Shown here: positions 7,404-14,567 of the stretch, piece after piece
Position numbering within the stretch: the first letter of the stretch is position 1
Layout: the number at the start of each line of letters is the position of its first letter
Made by a program: the position numbers and the translations under genes
The notes under the pieces: model-generated
Seen by the model: only the letters and a program-made list of their open reading frames with translations
What the model was told of the DNA's origin: nothing
Database searches by the model: none
Assembly: GCF_938030725.1 (NCBI RefSeq)
Contig: NZ_CALHIQ010000146.1
Span: forward strand, 1-28,479
Direction: 5' to 3'
DNA length: 28,479 nt
From: an uncultured Fretibacterium sp.
GTDB lineage: Bacteria; Synergistota; Synergistia; Synergistales; Aminobacteriaceae

Positions 7404-9389
7404 TTAATCGGCGATCTCCACGTACTCCTCCGTGTTGACGAGGGGGGTGAAGGGCTCGCCTCCGCCCGTGTAGAACTTGCCGAAGAACTCGACGTACTGC
7501 AGACGCAGGGGGTGTACGAAGGCCCCCAGGATGTTGATGAGGATGCTGAAGATGTGTCCGCCGACGATGACGACGACGGCGATGAGCCACCCGATGTAGG
7601 GGATCTCCGCCGCCATGCCGCCCAGCAGGTTGATGATCATGCCGATGACCGCCGAGCCGAACCCCAGCGCCAGAAGGCGGCTGTAGCTCAGGATGTCGCC
7701 CAGGTAGGACGTGGAGCCGTAGAGGGCCAAAAATCCTGAGATGACCTTGCCGAAGATGTTCGTCTTCTCGCGGCCCGCGTACCAGAAGACGATGACCGCC
7801 CCCGTGATCGCCATGATCTTGCCCAGCAGGGCAAAGTGTGGCGGCAGGATGCCGCCCATCCCCGTGCCGAGGAAAGAGAGCCCTACGATCAGGAGGAACC
7901 AGGAGATGTCCGCTCCGATGGCGTCGACGAGGTTCCCCTGTCGGAAGTTGTCGTAGGCTGCGATCAGGAGGCCGAACATCAGGTGGACGACGCCCAGCAG
8001 GAGGGAGATGCCCAGCACCTGCATCGGGTTGGTCATCGGATCGACCAGCATCAGCGCGTTCTTCAGGGGGACCAGGAAGGGGAGGAAGGAGTCGATGAAG
8101 TTGCCGAAGAAGCTCCCGCTGACGACGCCGTAGGCGAAGGTCGAAACGGCGCTGAAGGCGAAGAGCGTGATGAAGTCCTTCACGCCCATGGGGATGCGTC
8201 GGTACTTCTTAAACGCCCACCAGATGGTTCCCAGCATGACGATGGCGTACCCTGCGTCCCCCAGGCACATGCCGAAGAAGAGGAAGAAGAAGGGCGCCAG
8301 AAGGGGTGTGGGGTCGATGCCCCGGTACTTCGGGGGCGAGTAGAGCTCCGTCAGAATGTTGAACGGACGGATGAGACTGCCGTTCTCCAGGAGCGTCGGC
8401 GGCTCCTCGTCCTCCGCCGGGTCGCTCAGGGTCAGGGCCACGTTGGGGCTGATGGCCTCGACCTTCTTCTGGACCCGTGCCGCGTCCTTCGCAGGCACCC
8501 AGAAGCGCGTGTGCATGGTGCGCTCCGTTTCGTCGCTCCTGCCCAGGGCTTGATACCGCTGCGTGAGGCTGTTCCAGTAGTCCGAGAGCTTCTGCACCGC
8601 GGGCATCCACCTCTCGGCCTCCTGCTTGAGGTCGCTCAGCAGGGCGGCCTCCCGTTTTTCGAGGTCGAGGAGGGCGGCGTCCGCCTTCACGGCCTCCTCC
8701 TGGACCGTCCCCCTGAAGGAAGCGGGGACCTCGATGGCGGACAGGCCGTTCTTCGTGCAGGCGTCCAAAACTGCCGCGCCCTTGTCGCGCGAGTAGTAGA
8801 GGAGGACCCGCACCTCGGCCGCCTTTGCGTCGTGGGGCTCCAGGATGAGCTCCGTGTCCTTGGAAAAGGCCTCGAGGGCTCCCTGCAGGGCCTTGAGTTG
8901 TTCCGTCTTAACCGTGCCTAGGAGGCCGGCCAGGCGCTGCGTTCCTTCCGTGATGGAGGAGAGCGGGTAGGGGAGGAACTCCAGTCCCGCCAGAAGCGCC
9001 TTGTTCGCCCTCAGCTGAGAGAGCTTGAGCCGCGCCTCCGCGATCTCGTGCTCCAGGTCGCGGACGCGCGACGCGACGGCGCCGAGGTCCGTCTCACCGG
9101 CGAGCTTTGAAAGGTCCGACATGGAGATGAGCGCGCGCTCGCCCAGCGTCCTGTCCAGGGAGGATACGGGGTCGTCGTAGTAGGGGGTCAGCGTGCGCAT
9201 GAGGTAGCGCACGTCCGACAGGCGTCCCTCGCTCTCGGTCAGCCTGGCCTCGACGTCGGCCGGACGCAGGGCCTCCTCGGACGAGCCGATGATCTGGCAG
9301 ACGCCGGTTTCCTGCAGGGCCTCAGCGATCTCCTCATGAACGGATTTGTGATAATACAGCTCCGCTTTTTTGAGTTTAGCCACGCCCAT
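7404..9389 (-). CDS. ntpI: V/A-type ATPase subunit I (membrane stator, a-subunit homologue)
   Basis: 661 residues, normal for the family (about 650-680). Residues 1-360 form the soluble, helix-rich arm (KLKKAELYYHKSVHEEIAEA at the start). From residue ~363 to 627 there are about eight hydrophobic segments, beginning PLLAPFFFLFFGMCLGDAGY. The essential membrane Arg is Arg571 in DILSYSRLLALGFG. The conserved end GAFVHPLRLQYVEFFGKFY contains Arg629 and Glu634. Subunit I holds the ion half-channels and ties the peripheral stalks to the membrane. Its ATG at 9389 overlaps the stalk gene by 14 bases. Confidence 0.97.
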   Translation of the reverse strand: MGVAKLKKAELYYHKSVHEEIAEALQETGVCQIIGSSEEALRPADVEARLTESEGRLSDVRYLMRTLTPYYDDPVSSLDRTLGERALISMSDLSKLAGETDLGAVASRVRDLEHEIAEARLKLSQLRANKALLAGLEFLPYPLSSITEGTQRLAGLLGTVKTEQLKALQGALEAFSKDTELILEPHDAKAAEVRVLLYYSRDKGAAVLDACTKNGLSAIEVPASFRGTVQEEAVKADAALLDLEKREAALLSDLKQEAERWMPAVQKLSDYWNSLTQRYQALGRSDETERTMHTRFWVPAKDAARVQKKVEAISPNVALTLSDPAEDEEPPTLLENGSLIRPFNILTELYSPPKYRGIDPTPLLAPFFFLFFGMCLGDAGYAIVMLGTIWWAFKKYRRIPMGVKDFITLFAFSAVSTFAYGVVSGSFFGNFIDSFLPFLVPLKNALMLVDPMTNPMQVLGISLLLGVVHLMFGLLIAAYDNFRQGNLVDAIGADISWFLLIVGLSFLGTGMGGILPPHFALLGKIMAITGAVIVFWYAGREKTNIFGKVISGFLALYGSTSYLGDILSYSRLLALGFGSAVIGMIINLLGGMAAEIPYIGWLIAVVVIVGGHIFSILINILGAFVHPLRLQYVEFFGKFYTGGGEPFTPLVNTEEYVEIAD

Positions 9390-9705
9390 ATCTACCCATC
9401 ACCTCTTCCGTTATCCAGGAGGCCGCACCGGCGACCTTGTCCTTGTGCTTCGCGTAGAAGTCCTTGGCGTCGGCCTCGCGCTTGGACAGGATATCCTTTG
9501 CCTTGATCTCCGCCGCCTCTTCCGCCCTGTGCAGCTTCTCGCGGAACTGACGCGCCGCCGACTGGCGGGTTTCCTTCAACGTGCTCTCCGCGTCCGTTCG
9601 GGCCTGGTTCAGCCTGCGGGCGGCTGCCGACTTGGCGTCCTGGACGCCTGCGGCCGCCCTCTCCTCTGCCGCCTTGATCTCCGCTATGGTTGGATTGTCT
9701 GCCAT
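9376..9705 (-). CDS. ntpF: V/A-type ATPase small peripheral-stalk subunit (H/G; NtpF equivalent)
   Basis: 109 residues, almost wholly one Ala/Glu/Lys/Arg-rich helix (for example AEERAAAGVQDAKSAAARRL) predicted to form a right-handed coiled coil with subunit E. This is the architecture and size of the archaeal AhaH / bacterial NtpF peripheral stalk subunit. It is the first gene of the operon; its ATG at 9705 follows a very strong AGGAGGTGA site 6 bases away. Low-complexity helical sequence makes identification depend partly on its position just before subunit I, exactly as in the E. hirae ntp operon. Confidence 0.88.
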   Translation of the reverse strand: MADNPTIAEIKAAEERAAAGVQDAKSAAARRLNQARTDAESTLKETRQSAARQFREKLHRAEEAAEIKAKDILSKREADAKDFYAKHKDKVAGAASWITEEVMGRYGRG

Positions 9706-9879
9706 CGTTCTTCACCTCCTCTCGCAACGCAAAAGGGAAACGAAAATAACGGGGTGGTGCGTCCGAAGCCCTCAAGGGAGAAATGAGTTCACCATTTTTG
9801 CAAGGGTCGGGCTTCCTGTGCCCCAAGTCCGCCTCTGCGCCGCAGCGCGCTCGAGAAACGGCTGAAAGCACACCTTTCC

Positions 9880-9908
9880 ATTATATTATTTTCGTTCCTG
9901 AAAGTAAA
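9880..9908 (-). promoter_or_regulatory. promoter of the V-ATPase operon
   Basis: On the minus strand: -35 TTTACT (9903-9908), 17-base spacer, perfect -10 TATAAT (9880-9885). The predicted start near 9873 gives a leader of about 168 bases before the first ATG. I see no riboswitch that I recognise in that leader. Confidence 0.75.
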
Positions 9909-9928
9909 ACAAAACGGCGCACGCGCCA
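9906..9928 (-). terminator. possible second terminator behind rpsT
   Basis: GGCGC and GCGCC form a small hairpin at 9916-9927, followed on the minus strand by GTTTTGTTTT. It lies just past the first rpsT terminator and its T-run touches the -35 of the ATPase promoter. The stem is short, so it is probably a backup. Confidence 0.4.
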
Positions 9929-9936
9929 CACTATAC

Positions 9937-9965
9937 AAAAAAAGGGTTGCCGCTGAGGGCCCCCC
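9937..9965 (-). terminator. rho-independent terminator of rpsT
   Basis: On the minus strand a GC-rich stem (GGG GCC ... GGC AA CCC, with a two-base bulge) is followed directly by seven T. It begins about 32 bases after the rpsT stop codon. Confidence 0.7.
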
Positions 9966-9996
9966 TCTTCTTGATTCAAACGAACGGCCGACGGGC

Positions 9997-10272
9997 CTAC
10001 GCCTCCGACCTGCTCAGACCTTTGATGGCGCGAGCCATCAGCTCCTTGCGGCGGGACGCCGTGTTGCGGTGCATCACGCCCTTCACCACGGCCTTGTCGA
10101 GCACGCTCTGGGCCAGGTTGAAATTCCTGGCTGCGGCCTCGCCGTCCCCGGCCTCCACGGATTCCAGGAGCTTCTTGACGGCGGTCTTGCACCGCGTCGT
10201 CCAGTAGCGGTTGTAGAGACGATTGCGCTCCTCGATGCGGACGCGCCTCTTTGCCGATTGCTTGTTTGGCAT
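9997..10272 (-). CDS. rpsT: 30S ribosomal protein S20
   Basis: 91 residues, typical for S20 (85-95). Seen: MPNKQSAKRRVRIEERNRLYNRYWTTRCKTAVKKL at the start in pieces characteristic of S20 (Asn/Lys/Ser-Ala-Lys-Lys/Arg-Arg, then a basic helix), and KGVMHRNTASRRKELMARAI at the end, the conserved 'KGxxHxNxAxRxKSRL' region. S20 is a primary binder of 16S rRNA in the small subunit body. The ATG at 10272 has a GGGGTGA-type site upstream. It is monocistronic: its own promoter region upstream and terminator(s) downstream separate it from the ATPase operon on the same strand. Confidence 0.96.
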   Translation of the reverse strand: MPNKQSAKRRVRIEERNRLYNRYWTTRCKTAVKKLLESVEAGDGEAAARNFNLAQSVLDKAVVKGVMHRNTASRRKELMARAIKGLSRSEA

Positions 10273-10352
10273 GGACCTTCACCCCCCTCCGGTTCAGACG
10301 CCCGTTCGAGCTTGTGCCCGAAAGCCCTGCCCCTTAAAATACAACGCAATGC

Positions 10353-10382
10353 ATTGTAACATTCTGTATAATAGGTGTGCAA
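10353..10382 (-). promoter_or_regulatory. possible rpsT promoter
   Basis: Minus strand TTGCAC (10377-10382), spacer 18, TACAAT (10353-10358), about 81 bases before the rpsT ATG. The -10 overlaps a 10-bp palindrome CAATGCATTG (10347-10356). On the plus strand the same AT-rich gap has a TATAAT at 10367-10372 pointing to the helicase gene, but without a convincing -35. Confidence 0.45.
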
Positions 10383-10434
10383 GCCTTGACGGCGCTTTCA
10401 TTTAAAATAATCCGCCGCCGTCGGAGAGAGCGCT

Positions 10435-12435
10435 TTGAACGCACCCCTGAACGGGGCGCCGCGAGTCCTCCAAAAAGTCGTCGGCATTGAGGTGAATTAT
10501 ACCACGGAACTTTCTCTGAAGGACTTTTATTCCCCGTCGGGAAAGATGTCGCGCCTTCCCAGCTACGAGTTTCGTCCTCAGCAGCTGGAGGCCGCCCTGG
10601 CCGTTCAGGGGTTCCTGAGGGATGCCGACGCCGCCGTCCTCGCCCTGGAGGCCCCTACGGGGGTGGGGAAGACCTTTGCCGTGCTGGTCCCCGCCCTCAT
10701 GGAGGCCCGGCGGCAGGGGGCCAGAATCCTCTTCCTGACGGCCAGCATCGCGCTTCAGGAGCAGGTGATCGGGAAGGACCTGCCGCGCCTGGCGGAGCTC
10801 CTGGACTCCGACCTCCGCTTCGGGCTCCTGAAGGGACGGGCCAACTACGCCTGCCTCCGCAGGGCCGGCAGCCTTTCGGGCCCCTCGCTCTTCGACGCGG
10901 GACCTGATGAACCAAAGGAGATCAAGCGGTGGCTTCAAGAGACGGAGACGGGGGATCTGGCCGAGCTGGGGCTCTCCCCCTCAAACCCCCTGACGGCGGA
11001 CCTGTCGGCGGGGGCTCGGCAGTGCGTGGGCCCGGCCTGTCCCTATCGGGACCGCTGCTTCGTGGTGCGGGCCTACCGCAGGGCCCAGGACTGGGACGTC
11101 GCCGTAGCCAACTACAACCTGTTCTTCTCTCACATCCTTGAGGGGGGCGGGGCCTTCCCCCTGCGGTACGACTGGCTGCTCTGCGACGAAGCCCACCGCA
11201 TCCCCGACGCCGTGAGGTCCTCGTCGGCCGTCCGCGTTGGGGCGGAGAGCGGCCCCGGCCTCTTCGGCCCGCGCGTCCTTCAGGGGTTCGCGCCCCTGCT
11301 CCGCGCTCAGTTCGTGCCGGTCGAGGAGCTGCAGACCCACGCCTCCCGCGCCCGTGAGGAGCTGCGGAAGCTCTTCACGACCCTGCCCCTCCTCCTGCCC
11401 CGCGGGGGAGAGCTCTCGGCTCCGAACGAGGAGCTGCTCCATCAGGGGCAGGCGGTGGCCGAGGAGGCGGACCTCCTGTTGCGCCCCCTGCAGGCCTTCG
11501 AGGAGCGCTTCATGGCCGGGAGCTTCTCCGACAAGGGGGAGGCGGCGCGCGGCGCGGAGCTGATGCGCTGGATCGACGACGTGCGCGAGTTCAAGCGCAA
11601 CCTGATCTGGTGCCTGTCGGCGGCCCGTTTCCCCAGCTGGGCCTACTGGGCGGAGTCCGGCGCGTTGACCAGCAAGCCCGTGGCGGCTTCGGAGATCGTC
11701 CAGGAGGTCCTGCAGAAGGAGGCGCCGGAGAAGCTCGTCCTGACGTCGGCCACGCTGACCCAAAAGGGGAGCTTCGACTTCTGGAGCCGGGAGACGGGCA
11801 TCGTCCCGGATCGCAGCCTCGTGGTGGACTCCCCCTTCGACTTCTCGCGCCAGATGGAGGTCCTCGTCCTGGACGTTGGACTGCACGTCGGGGAGCCGGG
11901 GTACGACGAGCGCATGTGTCGGATCATGGAGCGGCTATGCGACAAAAACGGCGGGCGCACGCTGGTGCTGCTCTCGTCCCTGAGGCTGCTGAACGCCTTC
12001 GCGGACCGGATGAGGACGGGGGATCGCGGCTACTCGGTGCTGGTTCAAGGCGATATGCCCCAGCGACAGCTCCTCAAAAAATTCACGGAGGACGAGACCT
12101 CCACCCTCATCGGAAGCATCTCCTTTCGCGAGGGGGTGGACGTTCCGGGGGAGGGGCTGACTCAGGTGATCATCGACCGCATCCCGTTCCCCCATCCCAA
12201 CGACCCCATGGTTCGGGCGCGCAACGAACTGGAGGGCGGCAAGGGGTTCGTCCGCGTTACGCTCCCCACGGCCCGAATCCTCCTTCGGCAGGCGGCGGGA
12301 AGGCTGATCCGCAGCTCCTCGGACCACGGGCGCGTGGTCCTGCTGGACGTCCGGGCCGTGGAGCGGAAGGACTGGAGGATCCTCTCCGCCTTCCCGCCCT
12401 GCCGCCTCCGGAAGCTCTCCGTGGAGGGGGTTTGA
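10435..12435 (+). CDS. DinG/XPD-family iron-sulfur DNA helicase
   Basis: 666 residues. Walker A APTGVGKT (residues 73-80), Walker B/motif II DEAH (251-254) and motif VI QAAGRLIR (619-626) mark an SF2 helicase. Four cysteines, Cys140, Cys197, Cys202 and Cys208, lie between motifs I and II in the XPD/DinG arrangement that holds a 4Fe-4S cluster. REGVDVPGEGL near the C-terminus is also typical. Members unwind 5'-tailed duplexes, D-loops, R-loops and G4 DNA in repair. The TTG at 10435 is kept as start because residues 28-50 (LKDFYSPSGKMSRLPSYEFRPQQ) belong to the conserved N-terminal region, and GGAGAG precedes it; an ATG at codon 38 would cut that. There is no N-terminal exonuclease domain as in many Firmicutes DinG proteins. 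A pilin-like gene starts 2 bases after the stop. Confidence 0.92.
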   Translation: MNAPLNGAPRVLQKVVGIEVNYTTELSLKDFYSPSGKMSRLPSYEFRPQQLEAALAVQGFLRDADAAVLALEAPTGVGKTFAVLVPALMEARRQGARILFLTASIALQEQVIGKDLPRLAELLDSDLRFGLLKGRANYACLRRAGSLSGPSLFDAGPDEPKEIKRWLQETETGDLAELGLSPSNPLTADLSAGARQCVGPACPYRDRCFVVRAYRRAQDWDVAVANYNLFFSHILEGGGAFPLRYDWLLCDEAHRIPDAVRSSSAVRVGAESGPGLFGPRVLQGFAPLLRAQFVPVEELQTHASRAREELRKLFTTLPLLLPRGGELSAPNEELLHQGQAVAEEADLLLRPLQAFEERFMAGSFSDKGEAARGAELMRWIDDVREFKRNLIWCLSAARFPSWAYWAESGALTSKPVAASEIVQEVLQKEAPEKLVLTSATLTQKGSFDFWSRETGIVPDRSLVVDSPFDFSRQMEVLVLDVGLHVGEPGYDERMCRIMERLCDKNGGRTLVLLSSLRLLNAFADRMRTGDRGYSVLVQGDMPQRQLLKKFTEDETSTLIGSISFREGVDVPGEGLTQVIIDRIPFPHPNDPMVRARNELEGGKGFVRVTLPTARILLRQAAGRLIRSSSDHGRVVLLDVRAVERKDWRILSAFPPCRLRKLSVEGV

Positions 12436-12437
12436 CC

Positions 12438-12824
12438 TTGAGGACGACGAGCGCCTTTAAAAGGAAGCTTTTACGGGCCGCGGGGCGCGTGCGCCGCGGG
12501 GAGACCCTGGTGGAGGTCCTGATGGCCTCCTTCATCCTGGCCCTGATCCTGCCCTCCGTCTTCGGGACGCTGGCTGGCAGCCTCCGCGCCCAGGCGGAGT
12601 TGCAGCGCCTGGACGCCTGCCAGTACGGCGCGCAGTGGTGGTTCAGCCGCGTGGACCGCCCTGCGTCGAAGAGGGCTCTAGCGGCCATGCCTCGAACGAC
12701 GCCCGACGGCGCGCTCTCCTTCAGTTGGGACTGCAGCGCCGGTAGCCGCGGCGCCCTTCGCGTCACCCTGACGGTCCGGGCGCGGGGAGCGAGTGCGCCC
12801 CTCGTCCAGACGAGGACGTTCTAG
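12438..12824 (+). CDS. type IV pilin-like minor pilin, PilV-like
   Basis: 128 residues from TTG at 12438, with GGAGGGGG about 7 bases upstream at the end of the helicase gene. A basic leader of 21 residues ends in RRG, followed by ETLVEVLMASFILALILPSVFG: prepilin peptidase cleavage after Gly21, Glu at mature +5 (Glu26), then a hydrophobic helix. The rest is a short globular part with SFSWDCSAG. This pattern (GxTLxEVL) is that of PilV/GspI-type minor pilins, which prime pilus assembly. The frame stays open far upstream inside the helicase gene, so a longer protein could be mis-called; the ribosome site and leader fix the start. It is 2 bases from the helicase and touches the next gene (TAGTG). 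Confidence 0.75.
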   Translation: MRTTSAFKRKLLRAAGRVRRGETLVEVLMASFILALILPSVFGTLAGSLRAQAELQRLDACQYGAQWWFSRVDRPASKRALAAMPRTTPDGALSFSWDCSAGSRGALRVTLTVRARGASAPLVQTRTF

Positions 12825-13798
12825 TGGGCATCCGACGTTGCTGCCGCCTTTCGACCTCGCGAGCCTTCACCCTGGCGGAGCTCCTGGTGGGGTTCATGAT
12901 CGCGGCGTGCCTGGGGGCGATTCTGACGGCGGGGTACCGCTGGGTCGTCCTGTCCTCCAGCCGTACCTCACGGCAGCTCCTGGCCCGCGACCGCGCCCTG
13001 AGGGTCGTCGCCTTCATCGAGCCGAGGGCCCTGCACGTCGGCCTGGGACTCTCGGCCTGCAGCGGCAGCGGGGCGCTTCAGAGGGCTCTGGGGCGCGGCG
13101 TCTCGGACGCTCCGCAGATAGCGGGCTGGCCCGACTCCTTCCGTGGGGTCCGCGTCTACCGGGAAGGGCCGATTGGCCTCGTCCCGGCGGCGGAGAAGGA
13201 CGGAGTCTTCGCCGGAACGGCGTTCTGCCTCCTCTACGCCCTGCCGTCGGGGATGATCCTGAGGGCGGAGGATGGGAGCGCAGACCTCAAGCCGGGGCAG
13301 AGGGCGCGCTTCACCGTCATCTCAGCCGCTTCTGGGGCGCCCTTTCGCAGCGGGCGCTTTCAGGACCTGCGGAGCTGGGGAGTTCTCCCCCTGACGGGGC
13401 TTCCCGTCCACGTGGCCTCCCTGTCCGGACGGCAGGCCACGCTCCGGCCTGCCCCTTCCGCCCCTCTCCCCCTCGAAGCGCCCTCCGTGGCCGAGCTCTA
13501 CCTCCTGCGGTGCGAGCGCTTTTGCGTGCGGAACGAGACGCTTTGCTTTCAGGGGATGGAGGCGGACTGGTATCCGCCGAACTTCTACCCGCGGGAGGCG
13601 GGGATTCTGGCCCTATGGGCAGAATGGAGGCCGGGGTTGAGGTGTCTGGACCTCTGGGTGCTGGCGTCAGGAGGCTCTTCAGCTTTCGGCGGAGGAGGGC
13701 GTCCCGTGGCGTGGCCGGAGGACGCCCCTTGGAAAGCAGAATTCGGACGCCACGAACTCTGCGTGGCCCGTGCGTCCTGGAGGATCGAGAACCTATGA
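12824..13798 (+). CDS. type IV pilin-like minor pilin, PilW-like
   Basis: 324 residues from GTG at 12824, which shares its G with the TAG of the previous gene. N-terminus: MGIRRCCRLSTSR, then A^FTLAELLVGFMIAACLGAIL, a class III signal with Phe at +1 and Glu at +5 (Glu19). The residue at -1 is Ala14 rather than the usual Gly. The remainder is a large, variable, non-recognisable globular domain with a few cysteines. The length, much larger than the first pilin-like protein, and its place between a PilV-like and a PilX-like gene suggest the PilW role in a minor pilin complex. Pilus type (type IV or type II secretion-like) cannot be told from sequence alone. Confidence 0.72.
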   Translation: MGIRRCCRLSTSRAFTLAELLVGFMIAACLGAILTAGYRWVVLSSSRTSRQLLARDRALRVVAFIEPRALHVGLGLSACSGSGALQRALGRGVSDAPQIAGWPDSFRGVRVYREGPIGLVPAAEKDGVFAGTAFCLLYALPSGMILRAEDGSADLKPGQRARFTVISAASGAPFRSGRFQDLRSWGVLPLTGLPVHVASLSGRQATLRPAPSAPLPLEAPSVAELYLLRCERFCVRNETLCFQGMEADWYPPNFYPREAGILALWAEWRPGLRCLDLWVLASGGSSAFGGGGRPVAWPEDAPWKAEFGRHELCVARASWRIENL

Positions 13799-14334
13799 GA
13801 AGGAGACCGGGAGCGGCGCTTTGGGCTGTGATGTTGTTCTGTTTCACCGCCGCGTTGGTGGGGACGGAAACCTTTCTGCTCCTCGAGTGGGCCCACGCCT
13901 CGTCCGCGTCGAGCCGATGGCGCTTTGCGGGCAGGGTGCAGCTTGCCTCGATGGCGGAGGTGGGGCGCCATTGGCTGAAGAAGGAGTTGAAGGCGGGTAG
14001 GCTCCCCAGCCCGCGAGGAACGCCCCCGATCGACTTCTCGGGGCTCCGGCTGTTTCGGGAGGTGGGAGAGGATGGTACGGTGGTGAGCGTCTACGATCTG
14101 GACTACAGTGTCGAGGGCGTCCCGTTGGCGCGGTGGCAAGAGGAGCGTAGCGCGGAGAGTTTCTTTCCGCCGTGCCGAGGCGCCTTTCTCATCCGGGTCG
14201 TCAAGCCGGCGAACTCGGGGCCGGCCATGATGCTGGAGGTTGCGGTGGCTGCCCGGGAGGTGACACTCCCGGGCGGAGGGCGGACCTTCGTGCTCGACCC
14301 TGCCCCGCTGCTGTGGCAGGAGGTGTGGCTTTGA
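13795..14334 (+). CDS. probable minor pilin, PilX/GspK-like (tentative)
   Basis: 179 residues from ATG at 13795, overlapping the previous stop as ATGA. N-terminus MRRRPGAALWAVMLFCFTAALVG: a short basic leader, a possible cleavage after Gly6 (PG^AALWA), then one hydrophobic helix. Mature +5 would not be Glu, as is normal for GspK-type tip pilins. The remainder is soluble and unrecognised (for example GTVVSVYDLDYSVEGVPLARW). It is easily missed because its frame is open upstream far into the previous gene. Translational coupling to the two pilin-like genes and the PilV-W-X size order (small, large, medium) support a minor pilin. Without the context I would call it a single-pass membrane protein of unknown function. 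Confidence 0.6.
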   Translation: MRRRPGAALWAVMLFCFTAALVGTETFLLLEWAHASSASSRWRFAGRVQLASMAEVGRHWLKKELKAGRLPSPRGTPPIDFSGLRLFREVGEDGTVVSVYDLDYSVEGVPLARWQEERSAESFFPPCRGAFLIRVVKPANSGPAMMLEVAVAAREVTLPGGGRTFVLDPAPLLWQEVWL

Positions 14335-14353
14335 GTTGCCATGTCACTTTTTT
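14324..14353 (+). terminator. weak possible terminator after the minor pilin genes
   Basis: TGGC / GCCA flank the stop codon of the last minor pilin gene and are followed within a few bases by CAC and six T (14348-14353). The stem is short and bulged. Confidence 0.25.
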
Positions 14354-14384
14354 ATCATTTTCTTTGATATTCTGCGATAAATTT

Positions 14385-14415
14385 TGTTCCATTGTTGCTG
14401 TCTTTAATGTAAAAT
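14385..14415 (+). promoter_or_regulatory. possible promoter of the pilM-pilQ operon in an AT-rich patch
   Basis: The stretch 14341-14420 is strikingly AT-rich for this window. The best -10 is TAAAAT (14410-14415) with TTGTTC (14385-14390, spacer 19) as a poor -35; TATAAG at 14429-14434 is another -10-like site. The location just before a long leader and pilM supports a promoter here more than the exact boxes do. Confidence 0.35.
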
Positions 14416-14476
14416 ACTGAGGACTAAGTATAAGTCGGTAGTCACTCTGTCGGATGGAGGCGAACTGGACAGGGCG

Positions 14477-14505
14477 CTTTTCCCCCTGAATACAGTGGGG
14501 TAAAG
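14477..14505 (+). promoter_or_regulatory. hairpin in the pilM leader
   Basis: CTTT-T-CCCC-CTG, loop AATA, CAG-T-GGGG-T-AAAG: eleven base pairs interrupted by single T residues at matching positions. It is followed by TGATTTTG. Upstream, CTGTC (14447-14451) can pair with GACAG (14468-14472). The leader could fold and regulate pilM expression, but I recognise no known riboswitch family. Confidence 0.45.
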
Positions 14506-14567
14506 TGATTTTGCGTTGCCTCGTGATGGGGTGAATCTTTGCGAACTTGCCGGAAGGAGGCAGGAGG

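Noticed and set aside
10340..10375. Strong divergent plus-strand promoter for the helicase gene
   Set aside because: A perfect TATAAT is present at 10367-10372, but no -35 at 16-18 bases; not listed as a separate feature.
11610..12824. A single 404-residue protein ending in the PilV-like sequence
   Set aside because: The first two thirds overlap the helicase in another frame and are low-complexity; the true gene begins at TTG 12438 after a ribosome site and has a prepilin leader.
12793..14334. A single 513-residue protein ending in the PilX-like sequence
   Set aside because: Most of it overlaps the PilW-like gene in another frame; the ATG at 13795 coupled by ATGA gives a sensible 179-residue membrane protein.
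14420..14546. c-di-GMP (GEMM) riboswitch before pilM
   Set aside because: There is hairpin potential, but the tetraloop/receptor and conserved core bases of GEMM RNAs are not seen.
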